64,000 nucleotides of DNA, taken from Nitrosomonas sp. GTDB lineage: Bacteria > Pseudomonadota > Gammaproteobacteria > Burkholderiales > Nitrosomonadaceae. The DNA lies in NCBI GenBank assembly GCA_019745325.1, contig JAIETK010000022.1, positions 62,001 through 126,000 of the forward strand, in the 5' to 3' direction. Below, piece by piece: positions 45,147 through 56,842 of this stretch; the stretch's first letter is position 1; every line of letters starts with the position of its first letter. The position numbers and the translations under genes are program-made. The notes under the pieces were generated by a model. That model made no database searches. It worked only from the letters and a program-made list of their open reading frames with translations, and was not told the DNA's origin.

Positions 45147-46175
45147 CTAGGGCAATAAGGGAATCTGCTGGATGCCGAGTGATTCCGGCAGACTGAACAT
45201 GATATTCATATTTTGAATTGCCTGTCCTGCTGCGCCTTTAACAAGGTTATCGGTGACCGACAAAATCACCGCAGTATCGCCATTCTGTGGCTGGTGTACG
45301 GCGATCCGGCAAAGATTCGAGCCTCTGACGGAGCGAGTTTCCGGGTGTTTTCCTGCTGGTAATACATCGACAAAAGCTTCATTCTGATAACGTTGCTCGT
45401 AGAGTTCCTGTAGATCAATTTTTTTAGTAAGTTTAGCGTAAAGCGTAGCATGAATCCCGCGGATCATCGGCACCAAGTGAGGTACAAAAGTCAAACCTAC
45501 CGGTTGCTTGGCGACATTCGATAATCCTTGCTTAATCTCGGGAAGGTGCCGGTGTCCAGGCACGCCATAGGCTTTAAAGTTGTCGCCCGCTTCAGCAAGT
45601 AGTGTATGAACTTCCGCTTTCCTGCCGGCACCGGATACACCTGATTTGACATCGGCGATCAGGTGGCCGGTGTCAATTGCTTTCGCTTCTATTAAGGGTA
45701 AAAAACCAAGTTGAACGGCAGTGGGGTAGCAGCCCGGATTGGCGATTAAACGCGCATTTTTGATTTGCTCCCGGTTAATTTCAGGGAGCCCGTAAACTGC
45801 TTCAGCTACCAGGCTTGGGCAGGCATGTTGCATGCCGTACCATTTTTCCCATTCGGCGACATTCTTGATACGAAAATCTGCTGCAAGGTCGATAATTTTT
45901 ACACCCGATTGGAGCAAGGATTCCGCTTGCTGCATTGCAATGCCATTGGGTGTGGCAAAAAATACCAGGTCGCATTTATTTAGTTTCGCATTGGCAGGGT
46001 CGCTAAATTTGAGATCGATATACCCTCTGAGATTGGTAAATAATTCGGAAACAGCCATTCCTGCTTCGTTACGCGATGTGATCGCCTTAATTTTTACTTT
46101 GGGATGGAGTGCCAGCAACCGCAGTAACTCGACTCCTGTGTAACCCGTACCACCGACGATACCGACATTAATCAT
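45147..46175 (-). CDS. argC: N-acetyl-gamma-glutamyl-phosphate reductase
   Basis: 342 residues, full length. [18 protein letters not shown] binds [16 protein letters not shown] carries the catalytic Cys, and GVSGAGRK and PGHRHLPEI close the site. Third step of arginine synthesis from glutamate. It follows rpsI after a terminator, so it has its own control. Confidence 0.95.
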   Translation of the reverse strand: MINVGIVGGTGYTGVELLRLLALHPKVKIKAITSRNEAGMAVSELFTNLRGYIDLKFSDPANAKLNKCDLVFFATPNGIAMQQAESLLQSGVKIIDLAADFRIKNVAEWEKWYGMQHACPSLVAEAVYGLPEINREQIKNARLIANPGCYPTAVQLGFLPLIEAKAIDTGHLIADVKSGVSGAGRKAEVHTLLAEAGDNFKAYGVPGHRHLPEIKQGLSNVAKQPVGLTFVPHLVPMIRGIHATLYAKLTKKIDLQELYEQRYQNEAFVDVLPAGKHPETRSVRGSNLCRIAVHQPQNGDTAVILSVTDNLVKGAAGQAIQNMNIMFSLPESLGIQQIPLLP

Positions 46176-46219
46176 GATGACTCCTGTATTTTATTTAAGG
46201 TACTTGCAAAAGTATCAAT

Positions 46220-46249
46220 AAAAAAGCCGCCTGTAAAAAGGCGGCTTCA
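46220..46249 (-). terminator. Intrinsic terminator of the rplM-rpsI operon
   Basis: AGCCGCC (46225-46231) pairs with GGCGGCT (46240-46246). On the minus strand a T-run follows (the A-run at about 46219-46225). It stands between rpsI and argC. Confidence 0.85.
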
Positions 46250-46270
46250 AAATTCCAAATACCAGTAAAA

Positions 46271-46663
46271 TTATCGTTTTGAAAATTGCTTGCGACGTCT
46301 CGCCTTCCGCAAGCCCACTTTCTTTCTTTCCACTTCTCGAGCATCCCGGGTAACGAGTCCGGCTTTGCTTAATACGGGTTTTAAAGTCGCGTCGTAATCA
46401 ATGAGTGCCCGTGTAATCCCATGCCGTACCGCGCCAGCTTGACCTGATTCACCACCGCCATGAATATTGACCATGATGTCAAATGTTGTCAGATTTTCTG
46501 TCAATTCAAGGGGTTGTCTGACGATCATACGTCCGGTTTTCCGGGAGAAGTAATCATCGACAGGTTTGTTGTTGACGGTGATTACTCCCTTGCCGGGTTT
46601 TATGAACACACGAGCCACTGCACTTTTGCGACGGCCGGTTCCATAATTAAATTGGGTAGTCAT
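46271..46663 (-). CDS. rpsI: Ribosomal protein uS9
   Basis: 130 residues. [14 protein letters not shown] at the start, [36 protein letters not shown] at the end: the basic C-terminal tail that reaches the P site is complete. It is the second gene of the rplM-rpsI pair, one base after the rplM stop. Confidence 0.98.
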   Translation of the reverse strand: MTTQFNYGTGRRKSAVARVFIKPGKGVITVNNKPVDDYFSRKTGRMIVRQPLELTENLTTFDIMVNIHGGGESGQAGAVRHGITRALIDYDATLKPVLSKAGLVTRDAREVERKKVGLRKARRRKQFSKR

Positions 46664-46664
46664 A

Positions 46665-47099
46665 TTATGCTCTTACTTCGAGTGGTTTAGGTTGTTGAGC
46701 CGCATGCGGATGTGAATCTCCGGCATACACTTTAAGCTTCTTCAGCATCGCATAGCCCAGCGGTCCCTTGGGTAACATGCCTTTAACAGCTTTTTCAAGT
46801 GGTCTGGCCGGAAAACGAGCGTGCATTTTCTTAAAAGTGGTGGCATAAATCCCGCCGGGATAGCCGGTATGGCGATAATAGATTTTATCGTCCGCCTTAT
46901 TACCGGTTACGCGTAATTTATCCGCATTGATTACAATGATATAGTCACCTGTGTCAACATGCGGCGTGTAGATTGGTTTGTGCTTACCGCGTAAGCGATG
47001 GGCGATTTGTGATGCGAGTCGGCCCAATACTTTGTCAGTAGCGTCAATAAGAAACCAATCATGATTGACTTCGTGTGGTTTGGCTGAAAATGTTTTCAC
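46665..47099 (-). CDS. rplM: Ribosomal protein uL13
   Basis: 144 residues from a GTG at 47097-47099. The open frame goes back to 47204, but uL13 proteins begin at the KTFSAKP block, and GGGCAGG lies before this [34 protein letters not shown] and [21 protein letters not shown] are as in the family. Large-subunit assembly protein, and first gene of the rplM-rpsI operon. Confidence 0.95.
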   Translation of the reverse strand: MKTFSAKPHEVNHDWFLIDATDKVLGRLASQIAHRLRGKHKPIYTPHVDTGDYIIVINADKLRVTGNKADDKIYYRHTGYPGGIYATTFKKMHARFPARPLEKAVKGMLPKGPLGYAMLKKLKVYAGDSHPHAAQQPKPLEVRA

Positions 47100-47213
47100 G
47101 AAAACCTGCCCTGCGTATTCAAAAGAGTCCGGAATTCTAAGGTAGACATCCATAAAAGTCAAATTTGAAACAGTCATCGATCGGTTCTCTGGGATGCTGT
47201 TCAATCTCCGATG

Positions 47214-48224
47214 CTAACTGTGATGGTCAATTACGGGTAAACCCAATTGTAATAATTCATTCCAGACATCACCTTGGGCAACGCCTTTGATAATACGGTC
47301 TATAAGCGCAGCTTGGCAGAGCTTCTGCAATAAAGTTTGCAAACTGGTGCGTTTGGCGGCGGTTAAGACGGTTTTTTGGCGTTCTCCCCAAATTCTCGCT
47401 TTTAGCAATAATTGATCCGGAGATTGGCCGCTGTTAAGTCCTCGGCGGATAGTGATGAGTTGGCGGATTTGCTCGGTCAAGGTGGCGAGGATCAGCAAAG
47501 GAGCGGTTCCTTCGCCTTGTAACCCTGACAGGATACGGTTGTAGCGCTGGCTATCGCCGGAGATTAAAGCATCCGCTAGTTGATAGACATCGTACCGCGC
47601 AACATTCAGCACGACGTCTTTCACTTGATCGAATGACAGTTCGCCGCTCGGGTAGAGCAAGGCAAGCTTTTGCATTTCCTGATGCGCCGCCAGCAGGTTT
47701 CCTTCCAGGCGATCGGCCAGAAACTGCAACGTTGCCGGAGTTGTTTTCTGGTGTTGTCCGGCAAGCCGCTGACTAAGCCATTCCGGTAACTGGTTACGAT
47801 CGATCGGATAAAGCGGGATGAATGCACCGGCAGATTCGAGTGTTTTAAACCACTTGCTTGCTTGGCCTTGTTTATCGATTCTCGGCAGGGTAACCAGTGT
47901 CATGGTATCGGGCGGCAACGCTTTGCAGTAAGCTTCAATCGCTTTGCTGCCCTCTTTGCCGGGTTTTCCGGACGGAATGCGGATCTCGATGAATTTCCGG
48001 TCACCAAATAGTGAGCGGTTATTGCCTGCATTGAGCAGATCGGACCAATTAAAGTGCTGATCAACAGTGAAAAGCTCGCGCTCGGTGTAGCCTTGCTGAC
48101 GCGCGCAGGCACGCACTTGATCCGTGGCTTCCTGGATCAGGAGCGGTTCATTGCCGGAAAATGTATAGAGCGACGTGGATTGATTCTTCAGGAATTGTGT
48201 TAATTGCTCAAACCGAATGCGCAT
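47214..48224 (-). CDS. holA: DNA polymerase III delta subunit
   Basis: 336 residues. TFSGNEPLLIQEATDQVR (about 18-35), the GDRKFIEIR segment, then the helical C-terminal collar. It opens the sliding clamp as part of the clamp loader. It follows lptE by 23 bp in a leuS-lptE-holA order common in Gram-negatives, so it is probably transcribed with them. Confidence 0.9.
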   Translation of the reverse strand: MRIRFEQLTQFLKNQSTSLYTFSGNEPLLIQEATDQVRACARQQGYTERELFTVDQHFNWSDLLNAGNNRSLFGDRKFIEIRIPSGKPGKEGSKAIEAYCKALPPDTMTLVTLPRIDKQGQASKWFKTLESAGAFIPLYPIDRNQLPEWLSQRLAGQHQKTTPATLQFLADRLEGNLLAAHQEMQKLALLYPSGELSFDQVKDVVLNVARYDVYQLADALISGDSQRYNRILSGLQGEGTAPLLILATLTEQIRQLITIRRGLNSGQSPDQLLLKARIWGERQKTVLTAAKRTSLQTLLQKLCQAALIDRIIKGVAQGDVWNELLQLGLPVIDHHS

Positions 48225-48247
48225 AAAATGCTCTACAGAATAAACGG

Positions 48248-48760
48248 TTATTGTGAGCTTTCTGCGGGTGCTTTATAGGCGGATAGCCGCCAGATGATTT
48301 GTTGCAATGCATCGCTCTGCATCTCTTTCACGAGTAATCGCTCTTCACCTTCTTTCGCCAGAATTTGCGCATCCAGGAACGGCAGGATACGGGTCAAAGC
48401 AATTTCGGTATTCGGCACAATTTCAATGCCGCGCTGATCCAATACCCGGTAAATCACCCGGTAGATCAAGTTAAAGTCACGCACACGCCCGCCGCCCGAC
48501 AGTGACAGAATCGCCCGTTCGTTGACCGCGCTGATAATGTCCAGTGTGGCTTCCGCTTCTGTCCGGGTGGTTGCTAATCGGGTTGTCGATGAATTTTTTA
48601 TGAGACGCTCCATTTCCAATCCGATGGTATGACCATCTGGCGCCATGACATACATCGACTTGAACGGCAAAGGCGAAATCTGGCCGCGCAGTTTGAATCC
48701 GCAAGCGGTGAGTAAACATAAAACGATCAAACTCATTAATGGCAGCGTATAAAGTTTCAT
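48248..48760 (-). CDS. lptE: LPS assembly lipoprotein LptE
   Basis: 170 residues. Lipoprotein signal with lipobox LTACG (Cys20), then FKLRGQISPLPFKSMYV, typical of LptE. It plugs the LptD barrel and helps place LPS in the outer membrane. Between leuS (18 bp upstream) and holA, the expected order. Confidence 0.9.
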   Translation of the reverse strand: MKLYTLPLMSLIVLCLLTACGFKLRGQISPLPFKSMYVMAPDGHTIGLEMERLIKNSSTTRLATTRTEAEATLDIISAVNERAILSLSGGGRVRDFNLIYRVIYRVLDQRGIEIVPNTEIALTRILPFLDAQILAKEGEERLLVKEMQSDALQQIIWRLSAYKAPAESSQ

Positions 48761-48778
48761 GGGCTAAGAAAATCGGGA

Positions 48779-51409
<2,631 letters not shown>

Positions 51410-51469
51410 TTATACTGCTATCCGGCGCGCTTAGTCTCTTTCAATCCGACATCCACATAAAAAAGAATC

Positions 51470-52381
51470 ATGAGAATTCATCCGTTACAGCGGAGCTTTT
51501 TTTGCTGTTTTGTTATGATCGGCTGGCTTTCTATGCATATCGGTTCATACGCCGATACCGCAGCACTGGTGAGCAGCAATCAGGGTATTGGCGCATTGGG
51601 GCGGATCGAGCCACGTTCCCGGGTCATTAAAATATCCCACAACGCCGGGCCGGAAGGAGCTCAGGTGCGGCAATTACTGGTTCAAGAAGGCGATCTGGTT
51701 AATTCCGGCGACAAACTGGCAATCCTCACGGATCATGCAAAAAGAAAAGCGGAAGTCGAGGCTGCCAGGACTTTTGTGACGGTTCTTGAAGCACAATTGA
51801 AAGCGGAACGGCACTCGCTGGCTTTCAACCAGAGAGAGTTTCAACGCTACCAATCCTTGCAACAAGATGCCGCCGCCAGTGAATCGCAAGCCGACAGCAA
51901 ACGGTTGGCACTGCAGCAATCGGAAACCACGATTCAACGCTTGTCCGCTGAGATCGCCAACGCCCGCTTCAAACAAAAAATCGCCGAAGCCGAACTGGAA
52001 AATACTTTTATTCATGCACCGATTGCCGGTACTGTTTTGAAAATTCTGACGCGCCCCGGCGAGCGTATTAAAGATAGCGGTTTGCTGGAAATGGCGGATT
52101 TATCGCAACTGGATGCGGTTGCGGAAGTCTACGAAGCGGATTTGCTGCAAATTAAACCGGAACAGCAGGCCTTGATCAGCGCGACCGGTTTGTCGCGGGC
52201 TTATCGGGCACAGGTCAGGGAAATCGGTTTTCAAGTAAAGAAAAACGATTTAAACGATACCGATCCTTTGGCGGATATCGACAACCGTATCGTGGAAGTG
52301 CGCTTGACGCTAGAAGCGGACGCAGTTGGGGTGCTGCGGCATCAGATTTTCCGTCAAGTCAGAATACGTTTCGTGCCATGA
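51470..52381 (+). CDS. HlyD/DevB-type membrane fusion protein
   Basis: 303 residues, N-terminal export signal or anchor (FFCCFVMIGWLSMHIG). RIEPRSRVIKIS and VQEGDLVNSGDKLAIL form the first lipoyl-like half. Residues about 85-180 are an alpha-helical hairpin, then AGTVLKILTRPGERIKDSG is the second half, with a beta-barrel after it. It links the FtsX-like permease and ABC ATPase that follow to an outer-membrane channel. Overlap by 4 bp with the permease gene. DevBCA exporters carry glycolipids in cyanobacteria; the substrate here is unknown. Confidence 0.85.
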   Translation: MRIHPLQRSFFCCFVMIGWLSMHIGSYADTAALVSSNQGIGALGRIEPRSRVIKISHNAGPEGAQVRQLLVQEGDLVNSGDKLAILTDHAKRKAEVEAARTFVTVLEAQLKAERHSLAFNQREFQRYQSLQQDAAASESQADSKRLALQQSETTIQRLSAEIANARFKQKIAEAELENTFIHAPIAGTVLKILTRPGERIKDSGLLEMADLSQLDAVAEVYEADLLQIKPEQQALISATGLSRAYRAQVREIGFQVKKNDLNDTDPLADIDNRIVEVRLTLEADAVGVLRHQIFRQVRIRFVP

Positions 52382-53547
52382 ATTTCGCTAGCTGGTGCTA
52401 TTTTCCGGCGCGTTTGGCATGGCGGCAATTGGTGTTTGACCGCACCAAGCTGGCCGCCGCGATTTTCGGTGTAATGTTCGCGTGCGTGCTGGTGTTCATG
52501 CAATTGGGCTTCAGGGATTCCTTGTACGATAGTGCGATCTCCGCGCCGTTGCGATTAACCGGTGATTTGTTTTTGATGCACAAGCAAACTGAAGCGATGT
52601 GGCGTCCGGTCAAATTTCCGCGTCGTGAATTGATGCGAGTGCTGGGGCATCCGGCGGTGGCCGAGGTCACGCCGGTATATTTAGCGCTGGCGTCATTTAA
52701 GAATATCGAGACTCAGGTGAAGCGAACGCTGATGGTCTATGGTTTTGATCCTGATGCGGAGATATTCGATATCGCCGGTATCCGCGATCACCGCATTGAT
52801 ATGCGGATCAAGGATACGATTTTGTTCGATGAATATTCCCGCCCGGAATTCGGACCGATGCGGCAATTGCTGGAAACGGGCCGGGTTACGACCGAAGTCA
52901 ACGATTACAAAGTCAGCGTTGCCGGGGTATTTCGTCTAGGCGTATCTTTTGCGGCTGACGGTAATATCGTTACCAGCGATCTCAATTTCATGCGCATTTT
53001 TCCCAATCGCAATCATCATGCGATCGACCTGGGCGTGATCAAGCTGCATTCCGGAGCACCGATTGCGCAAGTGCAAATGGAGTTCAGCCGTCAACTGAAC
53101 GAATTTGTTGATATTTTTACCTACGAAGAGTTGTTGAAACATGAAAAGGATTACTGGGCGAATATGGCGCCGATCGGATTCATTTTCGGCTTCGGCACGA
53201 TCATGGGATTGGTGGTCGGTCTTGTCATTGTCTATCAGATTCTGTTTACCGACATTGCCAATCTGCGCTATGAATTCGCCACACTGAAAGCGATGGGATA
53301 CGAGCATGGCTATTTTATCCGGGTGGTATTTGCCTCGGCGTTTTTTCTGGCAGTGCTCGGATTCGTTCCCGGCCTTATTTTGTCGACGGCTTTATATCAT
53401 CTCGCTGAATCGCAGATTTTCATGCCGATGCCGATGACTTTCAGCAAGCTCGGCACGGTGTTTTTGTTTATTCTTTCCATGTGCACCATAGCCGGGTTGC
53501 TGGCTATCCGCAAACTAAAAGCCGCCGATCCGGCGGATATGTTCTGA
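52378..53547 (+). CDS. DevC-type FtsX/MacB-like ABC permease
   Basis: 389 residues, four membrane helices: one near residue 30 (AAAIFGVMFACVLVFMQ), then three in the last third (IGFIFGFGTIMGLVVGLVIV, FASAFFLAVLGFVPGL, TVFLFILSMCTIAG), with a large periplasmic domain between, the MacB/FtsX topology. The start overlaps the upstream stop as ATGA, and its stop overlaps the ATPase start as TGATG. Works with those genes as one exporter. Confidence 0.85.
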   Translation: MNFASWCYFPARLAWRQLVFDRTKLAAAIFGVMFACVLVFMQLGFRDSLYDSAISAPLRLTGDLFLMHKQTEAMWRPVKFPRRELMRVLGHPAVAEVTPVYLALASFKNIETQVKRTLMVYGFDPDAEIFDIAGIRDHRIDMRIKDTILFDEYSRPEFGPMRQLLETGRVTTEVNDYKVSVAGVFRLGVSFAADGNIVTSDLNFMRIFPNRNHHAIDLGVIKLHSGAPIAQVQMEFSRQLNEFVDIFTYEELLKHEKDYWANMAPIGFIFGFGTIMGLVVGLVIVYQILFTDIANLRYEFATLKAMGYEHGYFIRVVFASAFFLAVLGFVPGLILSTALYHLAESQIFMPMPMTFSKLGTVFLFILSMCTIAGLLAIRKLKAADPADMF

Positions 53548-54224
53548 TGGCGGGGATTATCGACGTGCAGCATCTCAACTTCAGCTTTGGCAGCGGTGAG
53601 ATCGAGCGTCCGGTTTTAAAGGATGTCACGCTGTCGATTGACAAGGGTGAAATCGTGCTGATGACCGGGCCGTCCGGTTCCGGGAAAACGACGTTTTTGA
53701 CCATCGTCGGCGGTTTGCGCCAAGCCTGCCATGGCAGTGTGCACGTGCTGGATCAGCAACTGGTTGGTAGCACCGAGCCGGTCAGAATCAAGATCCGGCA
53801 GCAGACCGGTTATATTTTTCAGCAACATAACCTGCTCAAGGCATTGACTGCATTGCAAAATGTCAGCATGGCCCTGGAAATGCACGACGCCATGACGGAA
53901 CAGCAGCGGCTTGAACAAGCAGTAGCGATGCTGGATGCCGTGGGGCTGGGCGACCGGATGGACTATCGGCCCGAACAACTTTCCGGCGGACAGCGCCAGC
54001 GGGTTTCGATTGCCAGAGCGTTGGTCGGGCAACCCAAAATCGTTTTGGCCGATGAACCGACAGCTTCGCTGGATAAGCAGAGCGGCTACGAAGCTGTCGG
54101 AATTTTAAAAAAATTAGCTAAAGAATCGGGCACTACCATTTTGCTGGTTACGCATGACTACCGCATTCTGGATATCGCTGATCGTGTTGTGGAACTGGAA
54201 GACGGCGTGATTCGAAATGCGTGA
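53547..54224 (+). CDS. DevA-type ABC ATP-binding protein
   Basis: 225 residues from ATG 53547; a longer frame begins inside the permease gene, but family members begin near this point. Walker A GPSGSGKTT, Q-loop FQQHNL, signature LSGGQRQRVSIARAL, Walker B VLADEPTASLD and H-loop THDYRIL are all intact, in contrast to the ABC protein at 30782. It drives export through the DevC-like permease. Third gene of a translationally coupled operon. Confidence 0.9.
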   Translation: MAGIIDVQHLNFSFGSGEIERPVLKDVTLSIDKGEIVLMTGPSGSGKTTFLTIVGGLRQACHGSVHVLDQQLVGSTEPVRIKIRQQTGYIFQQHNLLKALTALQNVSMALEMHDAMTEQQRLEQAVAMLDAVGLGDRMDYRPEQLSGGQRQRVSIARALVGQPKIVLADEPTASLDKQSGYEAVGILKKLAKESGTTILLVTHDYRILDIADRVVELEDGVIRNA

Positions 54225-54297
54225 TGGCGCATGGTGCGTGCTATAAGAACATTACTTGTCTTATGGCAATCGCCAGCAAAAGCTTGCAGCAGCCTTA

Positions 54298-54504
54298 TTA
54301 ATCTAGGCGAAAACCGATTTTCAGTTTTACCTGGAAGTGCGCGACTTTGGCATCAACAATATGACCGCGGGTTTCCACAACCTCAAACCAATCCAGGTTA
54401 TGCAAGCTTTGCCCGGCTTTTGCAATGGCTTGATGAATAGCGTCGTCACTGCTTTTCGTCGATGAGCCGACAATTTCAATCACTTTATAAACATGATCGC
54501 TCAT
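54298..54504 (-). CDS. Dodecin
   Basis: 68 residues. VYKVIEIVGSSTKSSDDAIHQAIAKA then LDWFEVVETRGHI is the dodecin fold: one helix on a three-strand sheet, twelve copies making a hollow sphere. The Trp39 that stacks on flavin is present. Such proteins store or buffer flavins. Monocistronic, opposite to both flanking genes. Its start overlaps an upstream extension of the M48 reading frame, which supports the shorter M48 start. Confidence 0.9.
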   Translation of the reverse strand: MSDHVYKVIEIVGSSTKSSDDAIHQAIAKAGQSLHNLDWFEVVETRGHIVDAKVAHFQVKLKIGFRLD

Positions 54505-54582
54505 TTTGAAATTCCCCTTTTATGTTGTTGGAAAAAACGTTATATCATATTTCCGGCGATTATTTTAATGGAGCAGTTTGTT

Positions 54583-55368
54583 ATGAAGTTCAGATTGGTT
54601 GTTGTTTTGTTGATATTAGTTACTTTATGCGGTTGCGCCACGACCCCTACCGGACGAAGCCAATTGGCATTCATGCCGGATGATGAGCTGGACGCCATGG
54701 GATTACAAGCATTTACCGAAATGAAGAATGAAAAACCGATGAGTCAGGATACGCGCGAGAATCGGTTTGTGCGTTGCATTACCGACGCCATTACGCGTGA
54801 AACCGGCGGTGAGTGGGAAGTTGCGGTATTCGAGGATAAGTCATTGAATGCATTTGCATTGCCCGGCAAGAAAATCGGCGTTCATACCGGTTTGATCGAT
54901 CTGGCGGACAACCAGGATCAGCTTGCAGCCGTTATAGGGCATGAGATCGGTCATGTATTGGCGAAGCACAGTAACGAACGGATGTCACAGAAACTGGGCG
55001 CGCAAATCGGCATGTCCGTGATTGCCGCGATTGCTGCGCCGCGTACGCCGATGGGCCAAACCGCCATGGGGTTGCTCGGTGTCGGTACGCAGTATGGCGT
55101 ATTGATGCCGTTTAGCCGCTTGCATGAAAGCGAAGCTGATGCGATCGGGATCGAATTGATGGCGAAAGCCGGGTTCAATCCGGCTGAGAGCATTACGCTC
55201 TGGCAGAAAATGGCGCAAGCCAGTCAAGGTTCGCAACCGGCTGAATTTTTATCGACGCATCCGTCGCACGATACCCGGATCGATGATCTCCAGGAACTAA
55301 TGCCCAAAGCCACGGCATTGATGCAGCAGGCCCGCGCCGCCGGGAAAAAACCGGATTGCGAGAAATAG
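54583..55368 (+). CDS. M48 family metalloprotease, lipoprotein
   Basis: 261 residues from ATG 54583, which has GGAG upstream and opens the lipoprotein signal (LVTLCGCATT, Cys17). HEIGHVLAKHS is the zinc site; ESEADAIGIELM gives the third ligand (Glu). The M48C domain is followed by FLSTHPSHDTRI. Related to LoiP/YcaL and BepA-type envelope proteases that clear misfolded outer-membrane proteins; anchored to the outer or inner membrane by lipid. No TPR domain, so it is the short type. Confidence 0.9.
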   Translation: MKFRLVVVLLILVTLCGCATTPTGRSQLAFMPDDELDAMGLQAFTEMKNEKPMSQDTRENRFVRCITDAITRETGGEWEVAVFEDKSLNAFALPGKKIGVHTGLIDLADNQDQLAAVIGHEIGHVLAKHSNERMSQKLGAQIGMSVIAAIAAPRTPMGQTAMGLLGVGTQYGVLMPFSRLHESEADAIGIELMAKAGFNPAESITLWQKMAQASQGSQPAEFLSTHPSHDTRIDDLQELMPKATALMQQARAAGKKPDCEK

Positions 55369-55372
55369 CGGG

Positions 55373-55759
55373 TTATTGTTCCGGCGCCGGTTCGTGTGCC
55401 GGAAAATCCAGTTCGACCTTAGCACCGTCCGGATCATGGCAGAATAACTGCCATATCTCCAATCCTTGCAAGCGCTTTAATTCATAAGCGACACCGCATT
55501 GCTTAAGCCTATCGACAGTTGCTTGTAAACCGGAAGCGGTAAAAGCCATGTGATCGATGACACCGGCCGCATCGGCCGGTATCGGCTTGCCCGCCATGAT
55601 ATGCAACACGGCCTGATCGCCTGCGTAGAGCCAGGCGCCCGGAAACGTAAACGGTGGCCGGTAGCCTTCTGATAGGCCTAAGATGTTGATATAGAAATCT
55701 TTGCTGCTTTCAAGGTTGCTGCTTAAAACCGTGAAGTGATTCATTCCGAGAATCTTCAT
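55373..55759 (-). CDS. VOC (glyoxalase/bleomycin-resistance) family protein
   Basis: 128 residues from ATG 55759 (AGGAGG upstream); the frame also allows 55777. Two beta-alpha-beta-beta-beta units; MNHFTVLSSNLESSKDFY and HDPDGAKVELDF are the half-repeats, with His and Glu ligands available for a metal. The family includes glyoxalase I, dioxygenases and resistance proteins; the substrate cannot be told. Convergent with the M48 gene at 4 bp distance. Confidence 0.75.
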   Translation of the reverse strand: MKILGMNHFTVLSSNLESSKDFYINILGLSEGYRPPFTFPGAWLYAGDQAVLHIMAGKPIPADAAGVIDHMAFTASGLQATVDRLKQCGVAYELKRLQGLEIWQLFCHDPDGAKVELDFPAHEPAPEQ

Positions 55760-56105
55760 TTTATTGTCCTCCTGCATTATGCCAGCTCCTTTCCAGAACG
55801 AAGCTGAGTCTCTTCATACTCTTATTCCTACAAATATAATGGGTTTTTCTTTTTTTATTCGATACTTGGATTTTTTCCATCATCGCTAGAATAGTAGAGA
55901 CGGAACATTTTTATCATCGGTTGATACTGCTCGGAAACTGCGTTAGCCAGTTGATGAAACAATATTTTATCAGCATTGTTTTTTATGCGGCCATTTCTTT
56001 GATGCGGCTATCAATGTCAAAGAATCAATTAAAGAAAATATTTCTTTTATCCGTAAGAAAAATCTTACCTGTTATTTGAATCGGTAAATACCTGAATAAT
56101 CATCT

Positions 56106-56252
56106 AGGAAAGCGCTGATTAATTCAGCGAACGTGATGAAGGGCGAGGCGCACGGAACGCAACAACCGAGACCTATCAATCTGATAGGCGAGGGATTGAG
56201 TACCGCGCAACGAAGCAATTCGCTCGTGCAGTCAATTAATCAGCACTTCCCT
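56106..56252. repeat. Short inverted-end repeat, family 2, copy B
   Basis: AGGAAAGCGCTGATTAATT (56106-56124) is inverted at 56234-56252 with two mismatches. The interior matches copy A at 30625-30772 in reverse orientation. It stands upstream of cheW in a 530-bp gap (55760-56291) that otherwise holds only AT-rich sequence. Confidence 0.8.
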
Positions 56253-56291
56253 AATCAAAAATCAGCAATGTAACTAGAAGGAGTGGAAAAC

Positions 56292-56804
56292 ATGTTACAG
56301 GAGCAGACGACCTCTGCAGCAAGCGGGTCACCGCAGCCACAGATCAGCAGCATTACCAATGAGTTCCTGACCTTTCGCTTGGGGAACGAGGAATACGGGA
56401 TTGAAATCCTAAAAGTGCAGGAAATTCGCGGCTATGAAGCGATCACGCAAATTGCCAATGCGCCCGACTTCATCAAAGGTGTGGTGAATTTAAGGGGCAT
56501 CATTGTGCCGATCATCGATATGCGGATTAAATTTTGCTTGGGCAGCGTCGAATACGATCAATTCACCGTCGTGATTATTCTCAATGTAGCAGGGCGGGTG
56601 ATGGGGATCGTGGTGGATGGCGTATCCGACGTGATCAGTTTGGAGTCTGAGCAGATTCGCCCAACGCCGGAACTAGGTTCGGTGATTGATACCGAATATA
56701 TCATGGGTCTTGGGACGATTGATGATCGAATGTTGATCATGATTGATATCGAGAAGCTGATGAGCAGTCACGATATGGGATTGATTGAACCCAGCATCAA
56801 CTAG
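56292..56804 (+). CDS. cheW: Chemotaxis coupling protein CheW
   Basis: 170 residues from ATG 56292 (AAGGAG at 10 bases; a GTG at 56283 is less well placed). [38 protein letters not shown] and [11 protein letters not shown] are the CheW core. It bridges receptors to CheA kinase. The MCP follows 38 bp later. Neither cheA nor cheY is in the window, so the pair must join a kinase coded elsewhere. Confidence 0.95.
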   Translation: MLQEQTTSAASGSPQPQISSITNEFLTFRLGNEEYGIEILKVQEIRGYEAITQIANAPDFIKGVVNLRGIIVPIIDMRIKFCLGSVEYDQFTVVIILNVAGRVMGIVVDGVSDVISLESEQIRPTPELGSVIDTEYIMGLGTIDDRMLIMIDIEKLMSSHDMGLIEPSIN

Positions 56805-56842
56805 CAGGACGGTTTTTTAGGAAAAATTCATAGGAGGTTGGA

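Noticed and set aside
46665..47204. Longer rplM reading frame (179 residues)
   Set aside because: The extra 35 residues are not part of uL13; the GTG at 47097-47099 fits the family start.
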